A DNA stretch of 64,000 nucleotides from Thermosinus carboxydivorans Nor1 (lineage in GTDB: Bacteria > Bacillota > Negativicutes > Sporomusales > Thermosinaceae). The notes beneath the pieces were generated by a model. That model saw nothing but the letters and a program-made list of their open reading frames with translations, ran no database searches and was not told the origin of the DNA. The position numbers were made by a program, and so were the translations under genes. This document shows positions 23,856 to 31,542 of this stretch, one piece after another. Location of the stretch: NCBI RefSeq assembly GCF_000169155.1, contig NZ_AAWL01000011.1:1-64000 (forward strand). The letters are read 5' to 3'. Position 1 is the first letter of the stretch; every line of letters begins with the position of its first letter.

Positions 23856-24409
23856 TGTGCGTTCACTCCTTTGCGTACACGGGCATTGCCTTGTACTTTG
23901 ACTTTCGCGAAATCGCCGTCGCTCTCTAATTGTTCGCCGGTCACGACGGTATCGCCCCGCGTCAGCGTGACGCCCCCCAAGCCGTAGAACCGGCGGTCGT
24001 CCATGGCGTAACGGACGGAAGGCGCCGTCAAAACCGCGCCGTCGCTACTGGCGGCCCGGATATCGCCGGTCATCACGATGTCGCGCGTCTTGGTATCCAG
24101 CGTGGCCTGGCGGGCGGTTATTTCAACCTTGTCGCCATTTTCCCGGTAAATAACCCCTTTAAGGTTTTTCAGGTAAACTTGGTTGGTCTTTTGATCGAGC
24201 TCGATGGACTCGGCGCTCAGTTCCCACAGACGTTTGCCGTCTTTTTCCTCGACCAGGGAATTGCCGGTAAAAACCATGTTGAACGCCGGGTCGCTCTTAG
24301 CTTCCTGCGGCGGCGCCTGCGGCAGCGGCTCGTCTTTGTTGAAATAGTAAAGGCCACCGGCCAACAGTAGTACTAGGCAGAGAGTTAGCAGGTATGTAGT
24401 TTTCTTCAT
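23852..24409 (-). CDS. lptC: LPS export protein LptC
   Basis: 185 residues: a single N-terminal membrane anchor (TYLLTLCLVLLLAGGLYYF), then the LptC/OstA beta-fold (FTGNSLVEEKDGKRLWELSAESIELDQKTNQVYLKNL, a region typical of LptC). It overlaps both neighbours by 4 bp (lpxL-type gene upstream, lptA downstream), showing tight coupling. Confidence 0.9.
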   Translation of the reverse strand: MKKTTYLLTLCLVLLLAGGLYYFNKDEPLPQAPPQEAKSDPAFNMVFTGNSLVEEKDGKRLWELSAESIELDQKTNQVYLKNLKGVIYRENGDKVEITARQATLDTKTRDIVMTGDIRAASSDGAVLTAPSVRYAMDDRRFYGLGGVTLTRGDTVVTGEQLESDGDFAKVKVQGNARVRKGVNAQ

Positions 24410-25323
24410 ACTGCTTCACCTGCCATGAAAGATGTGGGCCGACGCAGATTTTCCACTTTGGTGTTCCAGCGTTTCTGGAACCACAGCCACTGGTCAGGAT
24501 ACTGGCGAATGGTTTCCTCAATCACCCGGTTTAAGCGGATGGTAAACTCTGCCACATCAGCCTGCTCGTTGCCAGTATCCTGGTAATATAGCGGCGCATG
24601 AATAATGATGCGGTGGCCGCCTTCCGGCCGGCGCACGATAAAAGCCGGTACGACCGGTGCGCCAAACCGTTTGGCGAAAACGGCCGCCCCCTTGGGCGTC
24701 GAAGCCATTTTACCAAGAAACTCGGCGAATACCCCGTCATGGCCGCCGTCCTGGTCGGCGAGAAAACCGAGGACCTTTCCCTGTTTGAGAGCTTTCGCCG
24801 CCCCTACTAATTCAGTGGTGCCGCGGGCAAAGATCTCGATGCCGACCATACGGCGGTACTCGTTAAGAATACGGGTATACTGCTCATTGGGTTGGCGCTT
24901 GATGACACTGGTCATGGGAAAACCATCCATGGCCAGCGCCGCCCCTAACCACTCCCAGTTGCCGATGTGAGCGGTGAGAAAAACGACACCTTTGCCCTCG
25001 GCTAGCGCATCGGCCAAGTAGTGGCGGTTTTCAATGGTTATATATCGTTTGACGGTTTCCCGGTTAAGGGCCGGGGTATACATGACTTCCATAAACATCC
25101 GGCCGACGTTGATGAACAGACGGCGAATAATTCGCTCGGCCTTGGGCGGCGACAGTTTCAGACATTCCTGTATTTGGGCAAGGGCACGCCGACGCTGGCG
25201 TCCGGCAATACGGTAGTACAGCCGGCCTAGCAGGCTACCAAGCCGCAGCACCGCCGGATAAGGCAAAAGGCACACGATCCGGCTGGCCAGTTTTAGCAAA
25301 TGGTATTGCCAGTTTGAAAACAT
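24406..25323 (-). CDS. Lipid A biosynthesis acyltransferase (LpxL/HtrB family)
   Basis: 305 residues from ATG 25323 (GAAGGAGG upstream). The catalytic H-x4-E is seen in TAHIGNWEWLG (about residue 123), followed by FLADQDGG and VFAEFLGKMASTPKGAAVFAKRFGAPVVPAF. It adds a secondary acyl chain to Kdo-lipid A at the inner membrane. Its place between kdsC and lptC links acylation with Kdo supply and export. Confidence 0.92.
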   Translation of the reverse strand: MFSNWQYHLLKLASRIVCLLPYPAVLRLGSLLGRLYYRIAGRQRRRALAQIQECLKLSPPKAERIIRRLFINVGRMFMEVMYTPALNRETVKRYITIENRHYLADALAEGKGVVFLTAHIGNWEWLGAALAMDGFPMTSVIKRQPNEQYTRILNEYRRMVGIEIFARGTTELVGAAKALKQGKVLGFLADQDGGHDGVFAEFLGKMASTPKGAAVFAKRFGAPVVPAFIVRRPEGGHRIIIHAPLYYQDTGNEQADVAEFTIRLNRVIEETIRQYPDQWLWFQKRWNTKVENLRRPTSFMAGEAV

Positions 25324-25337
25324 CGGCGTCCTCCTTC

Positions 25338-25883
25338 TTACTGTTTGGTTTCGATATGGCCCGGCTGGCGATAAATTTCGACAATCTGCTCCCACTTACC
25401 CTGGGCCTTGAGGATAAATTCGATGATCTCCCGCGCGGCACCGCGCCCGCCTTCCCTGGTAGCGACAAAATGGGCGGCGGCCTTTACTTCGGCTACGGCG
25501 TTGGAGACGGCACAGGCGAAGCCCACCCGGAGCATGACTGGCAGGTCATTGAGATCGTCGCCGACATAACCTGCTTCGTCAGCCGCCAGACCATGTTTGG
25601 CTAACAATTCGTTTAAGGCGGCCACTTTGTCCATCGCTCCCTGGTAGACGTCAGTGATATTGAGCTCGGCGCCCCGCCGGCGCACCATTTCCGTCTCCCG
25701 GCCGGTGATAATCGCCGTCTTGAGGCCGACCTTATGGGCTACCGCGATGCCGAGGCCGTCCTGGGAGTGAAAGACTTTCATCGCTTCGCCGTCAGGGCCG
25801 AAGATAATCTGGCCGTTAGTCAGCACGCCGTCAACATCAAAGATCAGGAGTTTGACTTTTTGCGCGCGCTTCTCCCTATCCAT
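25338..25883 (-). CDS. kdsC: 3-deoxy-D-manno-octulosonate 8-phosphate phosphatase
   Basis: 181 residues, HAD family type C0 (no cap): LLIFDVDGVLTNG with the nucleophile DxD, TAIITGRE, and GDDLNDLPVM. It dephosphorylates Kdo8P to Kdo. The length is typical. The start overlaps the kdsD stop (TAATG). Confidence 0.94.
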   Translation of the reverse strand: MDREKRAQKVKLLIFDVDGVLTNGQIIFGPDGEAMKVFHSQDGLGIAVAHKVGLKTAIITGRETEMVRRRGAELNITDVYQGAMDKVAALNELLAKHGLAADEAGYVGDDLNDLPVMLRVGFACAVSNAVAEVKAAAHFVATREGGRGAAREIIEFILKAQGKWEQIVEIYRQPGHIETKQ

Positions 25884-26851
25884 TATACCACTCCTTGGCG
25901 CAACAAGTCAGTAAGGTGAATCATGCCAATTGCCCGGTATTGTTCGTCGACCACCGGCAGGACGGTGATGGGGCGGGGCTTGTTCTTCTCCATCATATTA
26001 AGTGCTTGGGCAGCCAGTTTGTCTTTGGTGATGGTGCGGGGGGTGCGCGTCATCAGGGCCGTCACCGGCTTGTCGAGAAAATCGTGGCCTTTTTCCAGAC
26101 CGCGCCGGATATCGCCGTCGGTAATGATGCCGAGCAAGCGGCCGTCCGCATCGACGACCGAGGTAGCGCCTAGCCCCTTGGCGGTGATGACAAAAAGCGC
26201 CTCTTTGACCGTTTTGTCCGGCGTCACTACCGGATTGTCGTCGCCACTGTGCATGACGTTTTCCACAGTCAATAGCAGTTTGCGGCCCAGCGACCCGCCC
26301 GGGTGGAAGAGGGCAAAGTCTTCGGGCGTGAACTTACGCTCCGATAAAAGCGCTACCGCCAGCGCATCGCCCATGGCCAAGGTCGCGGTGGTGCTGGCCG
26401 TCGGCGCCAGCCCTAGCGGGCAAGCCTCCTTTTCTACTGCCACGTCAAGGACAAGGTCGCTGTTTTTTCCCAGCGTTGAGGCCGGACGGCCGGTCATGGC
26501 GATGATGCGGGCGCCAATCCGCTTGATGGATGGCAGAATGCTGATAATCTCGTTGGTTTCGCCGCTGTTGGAGATGGCCAGCACAATGTCTTCGCTTGTC
26601 ACCATTCCCAGGTCGCCGTGGACGCCTTCCGCCGGGTGAAGGAAAAAGGCCGGCGTGCCGGTACTGGCCAGCGTGGCGGCAATTTTTTTGCCAATTAGGC
26701 CTGATTTTCCCATGCCAGTCACGATGACCCGCCCCTTGCAGGCCAAAATCATGTTTACGGCCTGTGTAAACTCGCCGTTAATGCGCGGGATGAGGGATCT
26801 GATAGCCTCCGCCTCGGCTTCTAGCACCTGGCGGGCTTGGTCGATAATCAT
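25883..26851 (-). CDS. kdsD: Arabinose-5-phosphate isomerase (KpsF/GutQ)
   Basis: 322 residues: SIS domain (GRVIVTGMGKSGLIGKKIAATLASTGTPAFFLHPAEGVHGDLGMV, about 40-85) followed by two CBS domains (about 205-320, including GIITDGDIRRGL). It makes arabinose 5-phosphate from ribulose 5-phosphate, the first step of Kdo synthesis. It is the first gene of the eight-gene minus-strand operon; GGAAGGTGA precedes the ATG. Confidence 0.94.
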   Translation of the reverse strand: MIIDQARQVLEAEAEAIRSLIPRINGEFTQAVNMILACKGRVIVTGMGKSGLIGKKIAATLASTGTPAFFLHPAEGVHGDLGMVTSEDIVLAISNSGETNEIISILPSIKRIGARIIAMTGRPASTLGKNSDLVLDVAVEKEACPLGLAPTASTTATLAMGDALAVALLSERKFTPEDFALFHPGGSLGRKLLLTVENVMHSGDDNPVVTPDKTVKEALFVITAKGLGATSVVDADGRLLGIITDGDIRRGLEKGHDFLDKPVTALMTRTPRTITKDKLAAQALNMMEKNKPRPITVLPVVDEQYRAIGMIHLTDLLRQGVV

Positions 26852-26879
26852 GGCCGTTCACCTTCCATAATTTTCTAAA

Positions 26880-26976
26880 CCGAGAAGTTTTTTAACCGCT
26901 AAGTGCGCGAAGGACGCGAAGGGTTACGCTTGCGCGACATTCGTCGCGCTTTTTAAACTTTGCGTACTTTGCGTAC
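26880..26976. repeat. Dispersed palindromic repeat, copy 7
   Basis: AACCGCTAAGTGCGCGAAGG at the left, inner TGCGCGACATTCGTCGCGC, and TTGCGTACTTTGCGTACTAC at the right. It lies between kdsD and the IS110 element. Confidence 0.65.
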
Positions 26977-27103
26977 TACTCCGAAAACTCACTTCAAAAA
27001 TTTATGTCAACTACTTCGAATAGAGACAAAGAGATCCCAAGGCCTACTCTATAGGTTTTTTATAGTAGGCATTTGTAAAGAAGGATTTACTTTTAAACTG
27101 ATC

Positions 27104-28336
27104 TTAAGCAACTATATTTTCAAGGTTTATTTCAATTCCTGCGTTTTGTAAAAGTTGAAGTGCTCTTTTTATTGCAGCATCTTTACTTCGCTGTTCAAAG
27201 TAGTTGGCACCTAATTCAATGTACGGCTGTTTTTTCTTGAGAATATGATAGGCAATTATTAAAATGCTATGTCCTACAGCTACTGCAGCACGGTTAGAAC
27301 CACGACGGGAACAGATTCTACGGTATTGAGACGCAAGATAAGTATCTTTTTGGCGGGCGGCAGAGCGAGCTGATTGTACAAGTGTTGTTCGCAGATGTTG
27401 GTTTCCTTTACGGGTTTTTCCTGATTTTCGCTTATCAGCGCTTTCGTTATGCCCTGGAGCCATTCCTGACCAAGATGAAAGATGCTCCGCGGATGGGAAG
27501 CGACTCATATCTACTCCAATCTCAGCAATGATTTCTTCTGCATTGCGCCGATTAACACCGGGTATGGTGTCTAATAGCTCCAAGGCTTCTTCAAAAGGGC
27601 GCATACGGTCTGCTATTTCTTTATCCAATTCTTTAATACTTTCATCTAGCGTTTCAATATGTTTTAGTTGCATGGATAGCATCATTTTTTGATGGTAACC
27701 AAGAGAGCCCTTTAACGCCTTTTCTAAATCGGCAAGTTTATTACGCAAAGCTCCTTTTGCCATTTGCGCTAACTGCTTGGTATCATCGGTTCCTTTTATC
27801 ATAGCTTCTATCATAGAGCGGGCGGAAACACCAGTAATGTCGGTTACTACAGAAGCCAACTTAATATTTGCCCCTTCTAAAACTTTTTGTAGCCGATTTA
27901 CTTCTCTCGAGCGTTCTTCTATGAGGCTCCGACGATATCTTACTAATTCCCGTAATTCCCTCTGCTCACGACTTGGAATATAACTGCCCTGCAGTAACCC
28001 ATGCCGTAGTAACTCAGCTATCCACTCTGCATCTTTAACATCTGTCTTGCGTCCCGGAACTGCTTTTATGTGTTGTGCATTGACTACCAAAATCTCAATT
28101 CCCGTATGTTCTAAAAGATTGTAAATTGGTTTCCAGTAAACTCCCGTGCTTTCCATAGCTACATGACTACAGCCGTGACTTTGAAGCCAGCTTACTAATT
28201 CATGCAAGTCGTCCGTCATAGTGCCAAATGTTCGAATTTCTTTGTTGTCAGGTGTGATAACGCAGGCAACGATAATCTTCTTGTGAACATCCATACCACA
28301 ACAGCGTTCATGGACAATGCGGATTACTTGTTTCAT
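27104..28336 (-). CDS. IS110-family transposase (DEDD recombinase)
   Basis: 410 residues: N-terminal RuvC-like DEDD domain (CCGMDVHKKIIVACVI with Asp16; VAMESTGVYWKP with the Glu; VPGRKTDVKDAEWIAEL with two Asp), a coiled middle part, and a Transposase_20 domain (LELLDTIPGVNRRNAEEIIAEIG, then SWSGMAPGHNESADKRKSGKTRKGN) where the serine of the second active site lies. It is full length and intact. IS110 recombinases are guided by a non-coding bridge RNA from the same element. Confidence 0.95.
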   Translation of the reverse strand: MKQVIRIVHERCCGMDVHKKIIVACVITPDNKEIRTFGTMTDDLHELVSWLQSHGCSHVAMESTGVYWKPIYNLLEHTGIEILVVNAQHIKAVPGRKTDVKDAEWIAELLRHGLLQGSYIPSREQRELRELVRYRRSLIEERSREVNRLQKVLEGANIKLASVVTDITGVSARSMIEAMIKGTDDTKQLAQMAKGALRNKLADLEKALKGSLGYHQKMMLSMQLKHIETLDESIKELDKEIADRMRPFEEALELLDTIPGVNRRNAEEIIAEIGVDMSRFPSAEHLSSWSGMAPGHNESADKRKSGKTRKGNQHLRTTLVQSARSAARQKDTYLASQYRRICSRRGSNRAAVAVGHSILIIAYHILKKKQPYIELGANYFEQRSKDAAIKRALQLLQNAGIEINLENIVA

Positions 28337-28349
28337 GAGAAGATCCCCT

Positions 28350-28560
28350 CTGCGGCCTTATTTTGCGACTGGTGCAGTAACCCTTGTACGAGTAATCTAC
28401 TCCGCGTGCTTCCTAAATGTAGGAGCAACAATTTGTGGTGCACCAGGTAACTGGGGTTCAGTCTACCCTTCAGGCTCGAAGCACTAGCAAGCTATCGACC
28501 TCTCTTCGCCAGCCGCAAAAAAATTATTCTACATATGCACCTGGTTTTCATTCTTTGTTG
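28350..28560 (-). ncRNA. Candidate IS110 bridge RNA region
   Basis: The long non-coding end of the element, upstream of the transposase start. It contains several potential stems, for example GGTGCACC, CTCCTACATTTAGGAAG and a GTCGT/ACGAC hairpin near 28563. In IS621/IS110 elements this end is transcribed into the bridge RNA with target- and donor-binding loops. The assignment rests on position and family knowledge only. Confidence 0.35.
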
Positions 28561-28626
28561 GTGTCGTGCTAACGACATGGGGGGTCTACCATGAAAATTG
28601 ATGGCTTCATTATGAGAAGTATAGGG

Positions 28627-28706
28627 AACCGCGGAGGACGCGGAGGGGATATTTTTTAAACTTTAGCGCGATGAATATCGCGCCTCTGTGTCCTCCGTGG
28701 TTGAAC
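28627..28706. repeat. Dispersed palindromic repeat, copy 8
   Basis: AACCGCGGAGGACGCGGAG to GTGTCCTCCGTGGTT with inner GCGCGATGAATATCGCGC; between the IS110 element and rmuC. Confidence 0.8.
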
Positions 28707-28825
28707 ATCAGTTTTCATACTTTGCGGTGTTGATTTATCGGCATGATCATCTTAACTACGGCTAGCAGGGATTTTCTTGATTTACGGGAAATAACAGAAA
28801 CATGCCTATTTGCCGGAGGTGCGCA

Positions 28826-30184
28826 ATGTCTGAATTAACGATAATTAGTCTTATCTTTAATGTCGCCGCTTTAGCCCTCCTCATCCTGCTGCTCCTTCGT
28901 AGCGGCCGGACCGCCGAGTTGGCCGCTTGGGAAAAAACTTTCGACCGACTGGAGCGCACCTTGCGCGCCGAAGCGGCGCAAAGCCGGAGTGAAGCGGCCG
29001 ATAATGCCCGCATGCTGCGGGAAGAACTGGCCGGATCAGTCGGACGATTTCAAGAGGCCGTCTTGCGCCGCCTCCACGAAAACACCGGCGCCCAGATGGC
29101 CCAACTGGAGGCTTTTGCCAATATCTTGCAGAATTTCACCCGGGTGAGCGACCAGAAGGCCGACCGGCTGCGGGAGGAAATCCAGGCCATGCGGGAGAGC
29201 AATGAGCAGCGCCTGGACAAGCTGCGCGCGGTGGTGGACGGCCAGCTTAAAGAGCTGCGCGATGACAATGGCCGCCGACTTGAGGAAATGCGCCGCACGG
29301 TTGACGAAAAGCTGCATGCCACGCTGGAAAAGCGCCTGGGTGAGAGTTTTCGCCTGGTCAGCGAACGCCTGGAACAGGTTCACAAGGGGCTGGGTGAGAT
29401 GCAGGCCCTCGCCGCCGGTGTGGGCGACCTCAAGCGGGTACTGACCAATGTTAAAGCCCGCGGTATTTGGGGCGAATACCACCTTGCCGGTCTGCTCGAA
29501 CAAATCCTTGCCCCTGACCAGTATGCCCAAAACGTGGCCACCAAGCCAGGATCGGCAGAACGGGTGGAGTTTGCCGTCAAACTGCCGGGGCGCGACGGGG
29601 AAGCAGCCCCGGTCTGGCTGCCCATTGACGCCAAATTTCCCCAGGAAGATTACCAGCGCCTGCTCGATGCCCAGGAAAAAGCCGATGCCAAGTTGGCGGA
29701 GGAGGCGGCGAGAGCCCTGGAGAACCGCATACGGGCCGAGGCGCGCGATATTGCCGCCAAGTATATCAGCGTCCCCCATACGACCGAGTTTGCCATTCTG
29801 TTTCTGCCCATCGAGGGCCTCTACGCCGAAGTGCTGCGCCGCCCTGGTCTGTGCGATAGCCTGATCCGGGAATACCGGGTCATTGTTACCGGGCCGACGA
29901 CGCTTGCTGCCCTGCTCAGCAGCCTGCAGATGGGCTTTCGGACGTTGGCTATCGAAAAACGCAGCGCCGAAGTATGGCAGCTGCTCGGCGCCGTTAAGAC
30001 CGAATTCGGCAAGTTTGGCGATCTCCTGGATAAAACCAGCCGTAAACTGCAGGAGGCGTCCAACTCAATTGAAACGGCGGCCCGCAAGTCGCGGACGATT
30101 GAGCGGAAACTGAAAAAGGTGGAAGAACTCCCCGCCGAAGAAGCCATCCGCCTCCTTGACAGCGCCGCGGCGGAAGAAGAATGA
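28826..30184 (+). CDS. rmuC: RmuC-family DNA recombination protein
   Basis: 452 residues from ATG 28826 (GGAGGTGCGC upstream). An N-terminal membrane anchor (ISLIFNVAALALLILLLL) is followed by a long coiled coil (about 30-185) and the RmuC nuclease-like domain (NVKARGIWGEYHLAGLLEQILAPDQY; PIDAKFPQEDYQRL; VPHTTEFAILFLPIEGLYAEVLRR). RmuC limits inversions at short repeats in E. coli and carries a PD-(D/E)xK-like core. It heads a plus-strand run with yybS, gdpP and rplI. Confidence 0.92.
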   Translation: MSELTIISLIFNVAALALLILLLLRSGRTAELAAWEKTFDRLERTLRAEAAQSRSEAADNARMLREELAGSVGRFQEAVLRRLHENTGAQMAQLEAFANILQNFTRVSDQKADRLREEIQAMRESNEQRLDKLRAVVDGQLKELRDDNGRRLEEMRRTVDEKLHATLEKRLGESFRLVSERLEQVHKGLGEMQALAAGVGDLKRVLTNVKARGIWGEYHLAGLLEQILAPDQYAQNVATKPGSAERVEFAVKLPGRDGEAAPVWLPIDAKFPQEDYQRLLDAQEKADAKLAEEAARALENRIRAEARDIAAKYISVPHTTEFAILFLPIEGLYAEVLRRPGLCDSLIREYRVIVTGPTTLAALLSSLQMGFRTLAIEKRSAEVWQLLGAVKTEFGKFGDLLDKTSRKLQEASNSIETAARKSRTIERKLKKVEELPAEEAIRLLDSAAAEEE

Positions 30185-30255
30185 AGGTAAAGCCGGCAGG
30201 AAGAAAGGCACTGGTGCGGCGAATAATATCCACTGTTGCAAGGAGGGGTCGTCCG

Positions 30256-30564
30256 GTGCTATCCCATGAGCCAGATATTCTGCGCCGCTTGCGTCTCATC
30301 GAAGGGCTGAAGGCCGAGCTGGTCAGCCAGGTGGGAAAGTTATTCCAGGCCTTTGCTCAAACAAGCGAGCAAGCCATCCGCGAGGCGCTGGCATCAATCG
30401 TTATTGCCTGTTATGTGCTGGGCCGGCGGCTAGGCATCGATTTCGCCGCCCTGGACGAAGTGATTTTGACCCGTTTGGGCCAAACTATAAAGCAAGACCC
30501 GGAAGTGGAAAAGTGGTTTGGCGACTACAGCGATTTTCAGCGTCATTTGAAAAATAAGAGGTGA
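30256..30564 (+). CDS. MazG-like family protein
   Basis: 102 residues from GTG 30256, chosen because AAGGAGG lies 9 nt upstream; an ATG at 30181 overlapping the rmuC stop would add 25 basic residues and has a weaker site. The helical sequence (EPDILRRLRLIEGLKAELVSQVGKLFQAFAQTSEQ, then ALASIVIACYVLGRRLGIDFAALDEVILTRL) resembles the MazG-like proteins that precede yybS in Firmicutes. The MazG EExxE/D metal motif is not evident, so pyrophosphatase activity is doubtful. Confidence 0.65.
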   Translation: MLSHEPDILRRLRLIEGLKAELVSQVGKLFQAFAQTSEQAIREALASIVIACYVLGRRLGIDFAALDEVILTRLGQTIKQDPEVEKWFGDYSDFQRHLKNKR

Positions 30565-30567
30565 GTC

Positions 30568-31527
30568 ATGCGTAATAGTGGTATCCGACCGATGGTAGAG
30601 GGCGGCGTGCTGGCCGCCGTAGCCATCATGTTCGCCTTTATCAGCGCGTATATTCCCGTAATTGGCCCGTTTGTCAACCTTATCTGGCCGGTGCCCATCA
30701 TCCTTCTGGGAGTACGGCATGGCTATAAATGGAGCATTATGGCGACAGTTGTGGCCGGCATCATCATTGCCATCCTTATGCATCCTCTCCACGCCGTCTC
30801 GGTTGTCGTTGGCTTCGGTCTCATCGGCATCGTGCTGGGCCATGCTTTTCGCGCCGGCTTTTCGCCGGCCAGGGCCATCGGGTGGGGGGCGGTTGCCTCG
30901 CTTGTTTCCAAGGCGGCCGTGCTGGCGATCGGCGCCGTCTTTCTCAGTATAAATCCGCTTAACATCCAGGGCGATGTTATGGCCCAGGCCGCCGAACAGG
31001 CCATCGATTTTTACCGCCGGCTTGGCATGAAAGAGGAAGACTTGGCCCGCATGGGCGAAATGATGCGGACCATGCTCGACCTCTTCAAAGTCATTTTGCC
31101 CGCCGGTTTCGTGCTGGCAGCGGTAGTGGATACCTATCTTAATTTTGTTGTGGCCAAGGCGGTGCTGGGTCGGCTCGGCCACCGCATCGCTCCCTTTCCG
31201 CCGTTTAAGGAATGGACGCTGCCGCGCGTTTTCTTGTATGTGTTCATCATCGCCATCCTGGCCCTCTATTGGGGACAGTCCCGGGACATTAAACTGCTCT
31301 ACAATGCCGGTGTAAACCTCCAAATGCTTAGCACGGTGGCGCTGCTCGTGCAAGGTATGGCGGTATTTTACTTCCTTGCCGATAAATACAATTTGTCAAG
31401 ATTTGTCCGTGGTATTATACTGTTCTTGATATTCAGCAATGGCTTTCTCATGCAGGTAGTCATTTTCGCGGGCGCTTTTGATATGGCCCTTGACTACCGG
31501 CGGCTACGGTCGCCGCATTCGGTGTAA
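30568..31527 (+). CDS. yybS: YybS family (DUF2232) membrane protein
   Basis: 319 residues with about eight hydrophobic segments (e.g. GGVLAAVAIMFAFISAYIPVIG, FVNLIWPVPIILLGVRHGYK, VVGFGLIGIVLGHAF). DUF2232 proteins resemble ECF-transporter S components. It sits between the MazG-like gene and gdpP as in Bacillus (yybS-gdpP-rplI). The substrate is unknown. Confidence 0.85.
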   Translation: MRNSGIRPMVEGGVLAAVAIMFAFISAYIPVIGPFVNLIWPVPIILLGVRHGYKWSIMATVVAGIIIAILMHPLHAVSVVVGFGLIGIVLGHAFRAGFSPARAIGWGAVASLVSKAAVLAIGAVFLSINPLNIQGDVMAQAAEQAIDFYRRLGMKEEDLARMGEMMRTMLDLFKVILPAGFVLAAVVDTYLNFVVAKAVLGRLGHRIAPFPPFKEWTLPRVFLYVFIIAILALYWGQSRDIKLLYNAGVNLQMLSTVALLVQGMAVFYFLADKYNLSRFVRGIILFLIFSNGFLMQVVIFAGAFDMALDYRRLRSPHSV

Positions 31528-31542
31528 TCGGGAGGCTGTTAT

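Larger units (their letters stand above)
26990..28600 (-). mobile_element. IS110-family insertion sequence (ends approximate)
   Basis: It is defined by its transposase and by ~260 bp of non-coding sequence upstream of it. IS110 elements lack terminal inverted repeats and target duplications, so the ends cannot be fixed from one copy; the limits given are the nearest unrelated landmarks (dispersed repeats on both sides). Confidence 0.6.
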
